Below are positions 53,543-63,200 of a stretch of 64,000 nucleotides of DNA, in pieces; the first letter of the stretch is position 1, and each line of letters starts with the position of its first letter. Source of the stretch: Halomonas lysinitropha (GTDB lineage: Bacteria > Pseudomonadota > Gammaproteobacteria > Pseudomonadales > Halomonadaceae); the NCBI RefSeq assembly GCF_902500215.1, contig NZ_CABVOU010000046.1, positions 1 through 64,000 of the forward strand. Direction: 5' to 3'. The notes below the pieces were generated by a model, which was not told where the DNA came from, did not search any database, and saw only the letters and a program-made list of their open reading frames with translations. The translations under genes and the position numbers were made by a program.

Positions 53543-55585
53543 ATGAAACACTTTACCGATCCCTCAACAAGCAGTAATCGTGTTCGTCGTATTGCCGGCA
53601 CCTTGGCCCTGGGATCTTCCCTGTCGCTGCTACCTCTTGCCGCGGCCGTGGCTCAGTCGCTGCCGGCAGGGCTGGCAGCGCCGGGGAGCACCGACCTTCG
53701 GCAGGTGGTCCAGCAGGCGATCTCGACCAACCCCGAGGTACAGGCCGCCTGGAACGGTTTTCGAGCCTCCGGCAACGACATCGGGGTAGCCCGTGGCAAC
53801 TATCTCCCCAGCGTTGATGTCTCGGCGGGCGTCGGTGTCGAGGATCGAGAGCTCGATGGCCGCGGCAGCTACGACACCAACTTTGCCGAGCTGACCATCA
53901 CCCAGATGCTCTGGGATGGCCTCGCCACCGCCAGCGAAGTCGAGCGCCTCGATCGCGCCGAACTGGTGAGCTATTACGAGCTGCTGGGGGCCAGCGAGGA
54001 CGTGGCCCTGGAAGCGACTCAGGCCTATCTGGACGTGCAGCGCTACCGGGAGCTGGTTCGCCTGGCTCAGGACAACTACCGTGAACACCTGCGCGTCTTC
54101 GACCAGATCGAGGAGCGCGTGCGCTCAGGGGCCGGCCGCGGCGTCGACCTGGAGCAGATCAGCGGTCGCCTGTCGCTTGCCGAATCGAATCTGATGACCG
54201 AGGCGTCCAACCTGCACGATGTAACCGCGCGCTACCAGCGCATCGTGGGGGATCTCCCGGCCGAGAATCTGGCCGAGGCTCCCCAGATGGATGAGCGTCT
54301 CCCGGGAGATGTCAGTCGCGCGGTCGATCTGGCCTTCCAGGGCAATCCCGAATTCCATGCCGCCATCGAGAACATCGAGGCCTCCCGTGCCGAGCAGCGG
54401 GGTACCCGTTCGGCCTTCCAGCCGCGACTTGACCTGCGCGGTCGCACCGGCACCTACGAGAACAGTGACGGCAGTTTTGACGTCATCGCCGATGGCGAAC
54501 GCCGGGATCGACACAGCATCGAGCTGGTGGCGAGCATGAACCTCTATCGCGGCGGCAGCGACCTGGCGTCCTTCCGTGCCGCGAGCGACCGAGTCGAGCA
54601 GGCCGTCAACCAGCGGGAGCAGGCCTGCATCAACGTGCGACAGACCACCCAGATCGCCTATAACGATACCCAGCGCCTGCGTGAGCAGATGCAGTATCTC
54701 AACGGCCATCGCCAGTCCATTGATCGGGTTCGGGGGGCCTACCAGCAGCAGTTCGACATCGGTGAACGCACGCTGCTCGATCTTCTGGACAGCGAGAACG
54801 AGTATTTCGAGGCCAGCCGCGCCTATGTCAACGCCGAGTACGATGTCGCCACGGCCGATGCCCGTACCCTGGCCGCCATGGGGCAGCTGATGCAGACGCT
54901 GGAAGTCCGGCGCGATGGCCTGCCGACCCTGGCAGAGCTGGGTAGCAACGGTGTGGAGATTGATCCGGATGCGATCTGCCCGGCCCAGGGGCCCAGCGGC
55001 TTCACCCTCGAGGATCTGGTCGGTGACGTCGAGGCGCCGCAGCGGGCTCCCGATGTGACGCTTTCGGCCGACACCCTGTTCGAGATCAACAGCGCCGAGC
55101 TGAGCAGTGAAGCCCGTTCCGAACTCGATGCGCTGGTGATCGATATCCAGCGCATCGACAACCTCGAGCGTGTGTTCATCGCCGGGCACGCCGATATCAC
55201 CGGTAGTGATGCCATCAACGACCCGCTCTCCCAGGCCCGTGCCGACAGCGTCGCCAGCTATCTGGTCAGCCAGGGGGTCGCCCGGGGGCTGATCGAGACA
55301 CGGGGCTATGGCTCTCGGGAACCGGTGGCCAGTAATGCTTCGGTAGAAGGGCGGCGCCTGAACCGTCGGGTCGAGGTGACCCTGGAGCGTGTCGGGGAGA
55401 ACCTCGACCTGAGCGGGCGTGCCTACGATGGCGGCAGCGACCTCGAGGGCGTGGGCAGTGACATGGCGTCGGCTGCCTGGACTGCCGCCCCTGCCGGGCT
55501 TTATAGCGAGGTGGATGCGCAGGTCGACGAGCCGGTGACCCTGGCGCGTCAGGAGGGGTCATACGTGCAGGTTGCGGCCCTGTAG
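53543..55585 (+). CDS. TolC-family outer-membrane protein fused to OmpA domain (LapE/AggA-like)
   Basis: The 680-residue protein has a signal peptide (residues 1-38, RRIAGTLALGSSLSLLPLAAAVAQS), two TolC/OEP repeats (about 55-240 and 260-455, with LRQVVQQAISTNPEVQAAW and YRGGSDLASFRAASDRVEQA) and a C-terminal OmpA-like domain (about 520-625, FIAGHADITGSDAIND, ARADSVASYLVSQG, GYGSREPVASN). It is the outer-membrane channel of a type I secretion system. The frame stops at TAG 55583-55585, within what becomes a SPOR domain (SYVQVAAL before, the rest after), so the native protein was probably about 62 residues longer. LapB, LapC and adhesin genes follow. Confidence 0.88.
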   Translation: MKHFTDPSTSSNRVRRIAGTLALGSSLSLLPLAAAVAQSLPAGLAAPGSTDLRQVVQQAISTNPEVQAAWNGFRASGNDIGVARGNYLPSVDVSAGVGVEDRELDGRGSYDTNFAELTITQMLWDGLATASEVERLDRAELVSYYELLGASEDVALEATQAYLDVQRYRELVRLAQDNYREHLRVFDQIEERVRSGAGRGVDLEQISGRLSLAESNLMTEASNLHDVTARYQRIVGDLPAENLAEAPQMDERLPGDVSRAVDLAFQGNPEFHAAIENIEASRAEQRGTRSAFQPRLDLRGRTGTYENSDGSFDVIADGERRDRHSIELVASMNLYRGGSDLASFRAASDRVEQAVNQREQACINVRQTTQIAYNDTQRLREQMQYLNGHRQSIDRVRGAYQQQFDIGERTLLDLLDSENEYFEASRAYVNAEYDVATADARTLAAMGQLMQTLEVRRDGLPTLAELGSNGVEIDPDAICPAQGPSGFTLEDLVGDVEAPQRAPDVTLSADTLFEINSAELSSEARSELDALVIDIQRIDNLERVFIAGHADITGSDAINDPLSQARADSVASYLVSQGVARGLIETRGYGSREPVASNASVEGRRLNRRVEVTLERVGENLDLSGRAYDGGSDLEGVGSDMASAAWTAAPAGLYSEVDAQVDEPVTLARQEGSYVQVAAL

Positions 55586-55774
55586 CGCGAGACGCGGGCC
55601 GACAGCCTGGGTGAGCACCTCGAAAGCGGGCTCGACCTACCGGTCAGGTTGCACTCAGCGGGGGCGCTGCATCGTGTCCAGCTTGGTCCGATTGATGCTC
55701 CCGCGCAGGTCCAGGCTCTTCGTCAGCGCCTCGAGGCGATGGGGTATGACGAAAGCTACGCGGTGCGAAGCTGA
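55586..55774 (+). pseudogene. SPOR-domain tail separated from the TolC-OmpA gene by an in-frame amber stop
   Basis: Directly after the TAG the same frame continues for 62 codons to a TGA at 55772. It reads RETRADSLGEHLESGLDLPV, then HRVQLGPIDAPAQVQALRQR, then LEAMGYDESYAV. With the residues before the TAG (GSYVQVAAL) this reconstructs a standard SPOR domain (PF05036: YVQVAAF..., L-RV-VGPF, LR-RL---G). SPOR domains bind denuded peptidoglycan glycan strands. A TAG here suggests a recent nonsense mutation, amber read-through, or a sequence error. There is no start codon that would give a separate protein. Confidence 0.75.
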
Positions 55775-55863
55775 TTCTGATGTGGTATACCAGCAGGTCC
55801 CACCTGCCGGTTTGACTCGCCTCGTCGTCATCGCGGCGGGGCGTCTTGATATTCGAGGTGGCT

Positions 55864-58035
55864 GTGTCGCAGAGAGAAGACCTAGACCCGGGTCCGGGAC
55901 CCTCCCGCACGGCGGTGCACGATGAACTGCTCGAGTGCCTGCAGACCATTGCCCTCTATCATGACCGGGAGGCTACCGCCGAATCCCTCTCCGCAGGCCT
56001 GCCGTTGGAGGAGGGCAAGCTCACCCCTTCGATATTTCCTCGCGCAGCCGCTCGGGCCGGGCTGAGCGCGCGTCTGGTCAAGGATCGTCTGGTACAGCTC
56101 AACCCCGAGCTGTTTCCGGTGGTGCTGTTGCTCGAGCCGGGGCGCGCCTGCGTGCTGGTGGCCCTCGACGTGAAGGCGCGTCGGGCGCGAGTGATCTTCC
56201 CCGAGCTGGGCGATGCCGAGACCGAGGTGAGCCTGGATGGCCTGCAGTCGAGCTACAGTGGCCAGGCCATCTATGTGCGTCCGCGTTTCCGCTTCGACGC
56301 CCGAGGCCCCGAGGTCAACCGGCAGCGTTCACGCCACTGGTTCTGGGGGGTGATCCGCGAGAACCGCAAGCTCTATCGCGATGTCATCATCGGTTCGGTG
56401 CTGATCAACCTCTTTGCAGTGGCAATGCCGCTGTTCGTGCTCAATGTCTATGACCGGGTGGTGCCCAACCACGCCACCGAGACGCTCTGGGTGCTGTCGG
56501 CGGGTATCTTCATCGTGCTCTGCTTCGATCTGGCCATGCGGCTGATGCGCAATGCCTTTGTTGACCTGGCCGCCAGCCGGGCCGACGTCAAGCTGTCATC
56601 GTCGATCATGGCCCGGGTGCTGGGGCTGCGCATGGAGGCACGGCCGGCCTCCACCGGCTCCTTCGCGGCGACCCTGCAGTCCTTCGAATCCGTGCGCGCC
56701 TTCATCGGCTCTGCCACGGTGGTGGCGCTGGTCGATCTGCCCTTCGTGCTGATGTTCGCGGCGATCATCGCGCTGATCGGCCCCCCGCTGGTGATTCCCG
56801 TGCTGGTGGGCATCGTCTTCGTGCTGCTTTATGCCATGGCTGCCCAGGGCAAGCTCCACGAGCTTTCCGAGACCACCTGGCGGGTGGGCGCCCAGCGTAA
56901 TGCGACCCTTGTCGAATCGATCTCGAATCTGGAGACGGTCAAGGCGCTGCGCGCCGAGAGCCGTATTCAGGGGACCTGGGAAAAGGCCTCGGCCTTCCTG
57001 TCGCGCACCTCTGCCCAGCTGCGCCTGGTCAGCTCTTCGGTGTCCAGCGTGGCGCTCTGGGCCCAGCACAGCGTGGCCGTCTGCGTGATCATCATCGGCG
57101 TCTACCAGATCATCGAGGGTAATCTGACCCAGGGCGGGCTGATCGCCGCCTACCTGCTGTCGTCGCGGGCCATGGCGCCGATCAGCCAGGCCGCCGCGCT
57201 GCTGGCGCAGTATCATCAGTCTTCCACCGCCCTGGATTCTCTCAACGCCGTCATGGAGCGGCCAGTGGAGCGTCCCGACGGCAAGGCCTTCGTCGACCGC
57301 CCGGTGATCCGTGGCGAGATCCGCTTCGACAAGGTGTCCCTGCGTTATCCCGATGAGGAGCGCGATGCCCTGCGCGACATCAACCTCAAGATCGAGGCCG
57401 GTGAGAAAGTCGCGCTGCTCGGTCGGGTGGGCTGTGGCAAGTCGACGCTCAACAAGTTGATGCTGGGTCTCTACCAGCCCACCGCAGGGGCCGTGATGGT
57501 GGATGGGGTGGATATCCGCCAGTTCGACCCGCTCCAGCTGCGGCGCCATATCGGCTATGTGCCCCAGGATGTTGCCCTTTTCTACGGCTCGCTTCGCGAC
57601 AACATCGTTGCCGGTGGCGGCAGCGAGGGAGTGGACGACGACGCCTTGCTTCGTGCCATCGAGCTTGCCGGCCTGCAGGGGCTGGTCAACGGCCATCCTC
57701 ACGGTGTCGATCTCTCGGTGGGTGAAGGCGGCCATTCGCTCTCCGGCGGCCAGCGCCAGGCGGTGGCCATCGCCCGGGCGCTGGTGCATGACCCGCAGAT
57801 CCTGCTGCTGGATGAGCCCTCCAGCGCCATGGATCATGCCAGCGAGGAGGCCTTCAAGGCCAATCTCAAGGCCTATGCACAAGGCAAGACGCTGGTCGTC
57901 GTTTCCCATCGCACCTCGTTGCTGTCGCTGGTGGAACGTATCGTGGTCATCGATGCCGGCAAGGTGGTCGCCGATGGCCCGCGTGACAAGGTGGTCGAGG
58001 CGCTTCGCAAGGGTCAGATCGGGAGGGCCAGTTGA
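55864..58035 (+). CDS. lapB: Type I secretion ABC transporter (LapB-like)
   Basis: The 723-residue exporter has an N-terminal C39-like peptidase-related domain without a catalytic Cys (residues 1-135), a transmembrane domain with six helices (about 160-440, GSVLINLFAVAMPLFVLNVYDRVVPNHA) and an ATPase: Walker A LLGRVGCGKST near 525, signature SLSGGQRQAVAIARAL near 630 and DEPSSAMD Walker B/D-loop near 655. It is the LapB family that exports LapA-type adhesins. Start at GTG 55864 with GAGG before it; an in-frame TTG at 55846 is possible. Its stop overlaps the next ATG by one base. Confidence 0.9.
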   Translation: MSQREDLDPGPGPSRTAVHDELLECLQTIALYHDREATAESLSAGLPLEEGKLTPSIFPRAAARAGLSARLVKDRLVQLNPELFPVVLLLEPGRACVLVALDVKARRARVIFPELGDAETEVSLDGLQSSYSGQAIYVRPRFRFDARGPEVNRQRSRHWFWGVIRENRKLYRDVIIGSVLINLFAVAMPLFVLNVYDRVVPNHATETLWVLSAGIFIVLCFDLAMRLMRNAFVDLAASRADVKLSSSIMARVLGLRMEARPASTGSFAATLQSFESVRAFIGSATVVALVDLPFVLMFAAIIALIGPPLVIPVLVGIVFVLLYAMAAQGKLHELSETTWRVGAQRNATLVESISNLETVKALRAESRIQGTWEKASAFLSRTSAQLRLVSSSVSSVALWAQHSVAVCVIIIGVYQIIEGNLTQGGLIAAYLLSSRAMAPISQAAALLAQYHQSSTALDSLNAVMERPVERPDGKAFVDRPVIRGEIRFDKVSLRYPDEERDALRDINLKIEAGEKVALLGRVGCGKSTLNKLMLGLYQPTAGAVMVDGVDIRQFDPLQLRRHIGYVPQDVALFYGSLRDNIVAGGGSEGVDDDALLRAIELAGLQGLVNGHPHGVDLSVGEGGHSLSGGQRQAVAIARALVHDPQILLLDEPSSAMDHASEEAFKANLKAYAQGKTLVVVSHRTSLLSLVERIVVIDAGKVVADGPRDKVVEALRKGQIGRAS

Positions 58036-59465
58036 TGGCAACCCAGTCTCGCAAGAGTGCCGAACAGCAAGGCTTCGAGGCGATTGGCCGCTTCTCCGAG
58101 GCCGGTGGCAAGCCGTTTCGCCCCTTCATGGATCGCTTGTTCGCCCGTCGGGTCTCGGCGGCCCACCTCAATCGCGACTGGGCCAGCGATGCCGACTGGG
58201 CCCGGCTGCAGCAGGACCCCTTGCGCGCCCGCGCCTTTCTCTATGTGGCCGTGCTGGCGGTGGCCGCCCTGATCACCTGGTCCTGGTTTGCGTCCATCGA
58301 CGAGGTGACGCGAGGCACGGGCCGCGTGGTGCCCTCCAGCCAGCTGCAGCGAGTACAGACCTATGACGGTGGCGTGGTGCAGGAGATCCTGGTGCGCGAG
58401 GGGCAGATGGTCCAGCAGGGCGATGTGCTGATGCGCATCGACCCGACCCGCTACGCGGCGACCTTCCGCGAGAACCGTGCCCAGGCTCAGGCGCTTGAGG
58501 CCAAGGCCGAGCGGCTTCGGGCCCTGGTCACCGATACCCCTTTCAGCCCCTCCGAGGAGCTGCGTGCCAATGCGCCGGACATCGTGGCCCAGGAGCGAGA
58601 AGTCTACGAGAGCTACCGCGAGGAGTTGCGCGAGCAGCAGCAGGTGCTGGAGGACCGCATCCGCCAGCGCGAGGAGGAGCTCAACGAGGCGAAGTCCAAG
58701 CGTGACACGGCTCAGCGTAATGCCAACATGATCAGTCGCGAGCTCAACCTCACCCGGCCCCTGCTCGACTCGGGGGCGGTGTCCGAGGTCGAAGTGTTAC
58801 GTTTGCAGCGTCAGCTTTCTCAAGCGACCGGCGAGCGCAACCAGGCGAATTCAGCGGTGGCTCGCCTGGAAGCGGCCGTCGAAGAGGCCCGCAACCAGCT
58901 CAGTGAACTCGGTGCCGAGCGTCGCAGCGACTGGCGCGACGACCTGTCCCAGACCCTGGGCGACCTTTCGGCGCTGGATGAATCCGGTGAAGGGCTCCAG
59001 GACCGCGTCCGGCTGGCCGAGATCCGCTCACCCGTGGATGGCGTGGTGCAGCGGTTGGCGATCAACACCATCGGCGGTGTCGCCCAGGAGGGCCAGGAGG
59101 TGGTGGACATCGTGCCCACTGACGACAAGCTGATGGTCGAGGCACGGATTGCCCCCCAGGATATCGCCTTCCTGCATCCCGGACAGCCGGCCACCATCAA
59201 GCTCACTGCCTACGACTATGCCATCTACGGCGGCCTCGAGGCCGAGCTGGATCACATCAGTGCCGACACCATCACTGACGACGAGGACAATACCTTCTAC
59301 CTGGTGCGCGTGCAGACCGTGGAGGACCAACAGTTCGACAGCGACATCCAGGTGATCCCGGGCATGACGGCCCAAGTCGATATCATGACCGGCAAGCGCA
59401 CCGTGATGCAGTACCTGCTCAAGCCCGTGCTGCGGGCCTGGAACAACTCCATGGGAGAACGCTGA
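58035..59465 (+). CDS. lapC: HlyD-family membrane-fusion protein (LapC-like)
   Basis: The 476-residue adaptor has a cytoplasmic N-terminus, one membrane helix near 70-90 (LYVAVLAVAALITWSWFAS), a lipoyl-like half (TGRVVPSSQLQRVQTYDGGV and GQMVQQGDVLMRI), a long coiled coil near 145-300 and the C-terminal beta-barrel region (VEARIAPQDIAFLHPGQPATIKL). It links the ABC exporter to the TolC-like channel. Start and stop overlap their neighbours by one base, so lapB, lapC and the regulator are one transcript. Confidence 0.92.
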   Translation: MATQSRKSAEQQGFEAIGRFSEAGGKPFRPFMDRLFARRVSAAHLNRDWASDADWARLQQDPLRARAFLYVAVLAVAALITWSWFASIDEVTRGTGRVVPSSQLQRVQTYDGGVVQEILVREGQMVQQGDVLMRIDPTRYAATFRENRAQAQALEAKAERLRALVTDTPFSPSEELRANAPDIVAQEREVYESYREELREQQQVLEDRIRQREEELNEAKSKRDTAQRNANMISRELNLTRPLLDSGAVSEVEVLRLQRQLSQATGERNQANSAVARLEAAVEEARNQLSELGAERRSDWRDDLSQTLGDLSALDESGEGLQDRVRLAEIRSPVDGVVQRLAINTIGGVAQEGQEVVDIVPTDDKLMVEARIAPQDIAFLHPGQPATIKLTAYDYAIYGGLEAELDHISADTITDDEDNTFYLVRVQTVEDQQFDSDIQVIPGMTAQVDIMTGKRTVMQYLLKPVLRAWNNSMGER

Positions 59466-60082
59466 TGGCGCAGCTTTTTGTCTACCAGGGAAAGGATGAC
59501 ATTCCCCGCTGGCGTGAGGCCTTCCCCGAGGCTCGGGTCGTCTCGCCTGAGCAGGCCCGAGCCCAGGCCGTCTCAGGTGACCGGGTCTGGGTGATGACCC
59601 AGATAGCCGACTGGCCCCGGCTCGTCTCGTTGCTCGCGAGGCGCGGGGCGACCCTCAGCGTACTCAGTTATGCGCCCGACTCGCGGGAGGCCTTCCAGGC
59701 CCTGGAGGCCGGTGCCCGCGGCTATGCTCACGCCCTCTCGCCGCCTGAGCTGCTGCGCCAGATCGAGGTCGTGACCAACAACCAGGGCATCTGGGTGTGG
59801 CCCGAGTTGCTCGCCCAGGTGGTCGGCAGTGCCTTCCGCGCCCTTGGCGGCCAGGCCATCCTGCGGGAGGACACCCTGGCGCCGCTCACCGAGCGGGAGC
59901 GCGCCGTGGCGCTGGCGGTTGCCGACGGCCAGACCAACAAGGAGGTCGCCCGTCGCCTCGACATCACCGAGCGCACCGTCAAGGCCCATCTGGGGGCGGT
60001 GTTCCGCAAGCTCGGCGTTCGCGACCGGTTGCAGCTGATACTGCGCCTTTCCCATCAGGACGCCAGCGTCGGCGAAACCTGA
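59465..60082 (+). CDS. LuxR/NarL-type regulator with degenerate receiver
   Basis: The 205-residue protein has a receiver-like N-terminal half (residues 1-125), without a clear phosphoacceptor Asp at the usual place (VWVMTQIADWPRLVSLLARR instead of a LLDL motif), and with a GARGYAHALSPPELLRQIE end. The LuxR-type helix-turn-helix follows near 143-200 (LTERERAVALAVADGQTNKE and ERTVKAHLGAVFRKLGVRDR). It is translationally coupled to lapC and lies directly before the adhesin gene, so it likely controls the adhesin or the operon. An atypical receiver suggests control by protein contact rather than by phosphorylation. Confidence 0.85.
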   Translation: MAQLFVYQGKDDIPRWREAFPEARVVSPEQARAQAVSGDRVWVMTQIADWPRLVSLLARRGATLSVLSYAPDSREAFQALEAGARGYAHALSPPELLRQIEVVTNNQGIWVWPELLAQVVGSAFRALGGQAILREDTLAPLTERERAVALAVADGQTNKEVARRLDITERTVKAHLGAVFRKLGVRDRLQLILRLSHQDASVGET

Positions 60083-60167
60083 ACCGCGCGTTCATGGCTC
60101 ACGCTGGCCATGGACTTTTCGCCATCCTGTCCATCGGTCCAATACCCGGGTGACGGTTTGTTACCTA

Positions 60168-60188
60168 TTGTGAATGCATAAGTCACAA
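60168..60188. promoter_or_regulatory. Inverted repeat upstream of the adhesin gene
   Basis: TTGTGA (60168-60173) and TCACAA (60183-60188) are perfect complements separated by nine bases that contain ATGCAT, 70 bases before the adhesin ATG. It may be the operator of the adjacent LuxR-type regulator. The CRP consensus also uses TGTGA/TCACA, but with six bases between, so this is not a standard CRP site. Confidence 0.5.
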
Positions 60189-60258
60189 AAGGCTGTGGTG
60201 CCCGTGGGCTTTCCTTGGGCCAGCCGACAACGATGAATACCACGCAAGGAGTCATACC

Positions 60259-63200
60259 ATGGCCATCGCAACCGTCATCTCCATTACCGGTGAAGCCTAC
60301 GTCCGCGACGAGAACGGCAACCTGCGCGAACTCAGCGTCGGCGATACCCTCGAGGAGGGCGAGGTTCTCGTTACGTCCGACAATGGGCGCGTACAGCTCG
60401 ACTTCGGTGATGGTATCGATCCCACGGTGATCGAGGGTGGCCAGCAGGTGGCCATGACGCCGGACCTCATGCAGGGGTTGACCGATGATCAGGGCGAGGA
60501 CGGCGAAGCGGTGGCCGAGGACGAATCTTCCGCCATGGATGAGGATGTCGAAGCCCTGCTCGCGGCCATCGAGGAAGGCGACGACGACTTGCTGGCAGGT
60601 CTCGATGCCACCGCGGCCGGCGCCGGAGCTGGCGGCGGTGAAGGTGGCGGACATGATTTCGTGCGGCTGGTACGGATCACGGAAAATACCGATCCTCTGG
60701 CCTTCGAGTTTTCTACGGCGTCGTTGGATAGCGTCGAGTTCGATGAGGCCGAGCCCGAGCTTCTCGAAGCGACGGTCAGCGGGAGCGTCAGCTTCGAGCT
60801 GTTCAGCGGCGAGGTCAATGTCGGCGGTGACAGTGTCGTCGAGGGCAATACCTTCACGCTCGTGGCCACGCTGGATACGGCGCCCGTTGATACGCCCCTG
60901 GTCATCAACCTTTCCAACGGTCAGCAAATTACCATCCCGGTTGGCGAGACCTCCGGCGAGGTGGTCCTGGATAGCCGCGAGGATGATCTCTTCGTGCAGG
61001 GTGACGAGTCGATCGACCTGAGCGTGAGCAGCGCCACCGGTGGCGGGTTCGACGAACTGACGGTCGGCGAGGTCCCCTCGCTGACCGTGGTCGATGACGA
61101 CGATGCCAGTACCGTCAGCCTCAGCGGCCCCGAGAGTGTTACGGAGCTTGACGACATCACCCTGACCGCCACGGTCGACAATGCGCCCGAGACGGATTTG
61201 ACCCTGACGCTGGACAATGGCGAGCAGATCGTCATTCCCGCAGGACAGACCAGCGGCAGCGTGACCTTCGCCAGCCCCAATGTGCCCGACGGTGATGGCG
61301 AGCAGACCTTCACGATCGAGGAGGCTGAGGGCGGCAACTATGAGGCCCTGGAGATCGATAGTGCCTCCCAGACCACCGAAATTATCGATCGCCTGCCCGA
61401 GGCAGGCGAAGAGGCCGACCAGCTTGACGATGCCGATCTGTTGGCTGGCAACGCTGTAACCACCGGCACCCTGGACCTTGACTTCGGCGGCGACGGCGCC
61501 GGCAGTGTCGACTTCGCCGCCATGGACGGACAATCCGGCACCCTGGGCACCGAGGCAATCACCTACAGCTGGAATGCCGGCACCAACACCCTGACCGCCA
61601 CGGGTCCCCGTGGTGATCTGTTCAATGTCGTGGTTGATCCAGAGAACGGCGCCTACACGGCCACTCTGGTCGACAATGTGCTGCACGAGGAAGGCTCCGA
61701 TCAGGATAGCTTGCCCCTGACCTATACCGTCACCGATGCCGACGACAGCACTGCCGACGGCGTGTTTACGCTGAGCTTTGTGGATGATGGGCCCGAGGCC
61801 AATAACGACATCGACCAGGTTCCCCCGGCTTCACCCACCGCTGCCTCTCCTCCCATTACCGGCAATGTGACCGCGAATGACACTGAAGGGGCGGATACCC
61901 CGACCGTTGTTACCCAAGTGAGCTTCAATGGTGCTCCCCCCACCGGCGTTCCCGCGACCGGAAGTGTCGATATTGATGGAGACTTCGGTACCCTCACCAT
62001 CAGCGCCGATGGAAATTACACCTACCAGCGCACTTCCGGGTCCGGTGATGTAGAGGATGTTTTTACCTACACCCTGACCGATGACGACGGTGACAGCGAC
62101 ACCGCGACATTAACCATCGCCATTGGTGACGCCGGCGTGGACATCGGCGGATTGACCCCGGAAGGTGGGGCAGCGGATGAGGTGGTGGACGAGGCCAATC
62201 TGTCCGATGGCAGCGACCCGGACAGCGATGCCCTGACGCAAACTGGCTTTTTCACCATCAGTGCACCCGATGGCGTGGGCACTCTGAGCGTTGGTGGCAC
62301 CACGGTGATCAGTAATGATGTATTTACTGCTCAGACCATCACCACTCCGCTGGGCAATACGCTTCAGATCACTGACTACGATCCGTCTGCTGGAGTTGTC
62401 AGCTATAGCTATACGCTCAACGACAACGAAGATCACGATCCAATCCAAGGTGAGAACAGCCTTTTCGAGGACTTCGTAGTCAGCCTTGAGGATAACGATG
62501 GTGACGCAACGACCGGTTCGCTGCGTGTCGAGATCGTCGATGACGTCCCGACAGCGGTAGACGACGAGGCGGATGCCCCCGAAGACACCGCTATCACCGT
62601 CGATGTGCTGGATAACGACATCGAGGGTGCCGACGGCGCCAGTCTGACAGCCGCGAGTCTGCGTGACAGCGGGGCGGGCAGCATCAGCTTCGACAGCAAC
62701 GGCAACATCACCTTCGACCCGACACCCGGCTTCGAGGGTGATGCTGTGATCGACTATACGATCACCGATGCCGATGACGACACCAGTGATGCCGTGTTGA
62801 CGGTGACCGTCGCACCCGACTCCGAGCCGGTGATCAGCATCACGGCCGAAAGTGACAGCGTCAACGAAGCGGGTCTGCCGCAAGGCAGCGCCAACGACGG
62901 CTCGCACATCACCACGGGCACCTTCGCCATTGATACCGGCAATGACAGCCTGGCCTCATTGGTCATCAACGGCACCGACGTCACTGGCGGCGGCAGTGTC
63001 AGCGGTAACAACAACTTCGGCACGTTGGTGGTGACCCAGGGGAGCGATGGCAGCTACAACTGGATCTACACCCTGGACGACGCGACAGACGAGCACAGCT
63101 CCCAGGGGCCGAACATCGATGGCGTGCAGGACGGTTTCACTCTGGTAGCGACCGATAGCGATGGCAGCATAGATAACGATACGCTGACTATCGATATCGT

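Noticed and set aside
60168-60188. CRP binding site upstream of the adhesin
   Set aside because: The arms TGTGA and TCACA are there, but the spacer is nine bases, not six, so it does not fit the CRP dimer. It is kept only as an unassigned inverted repeat.
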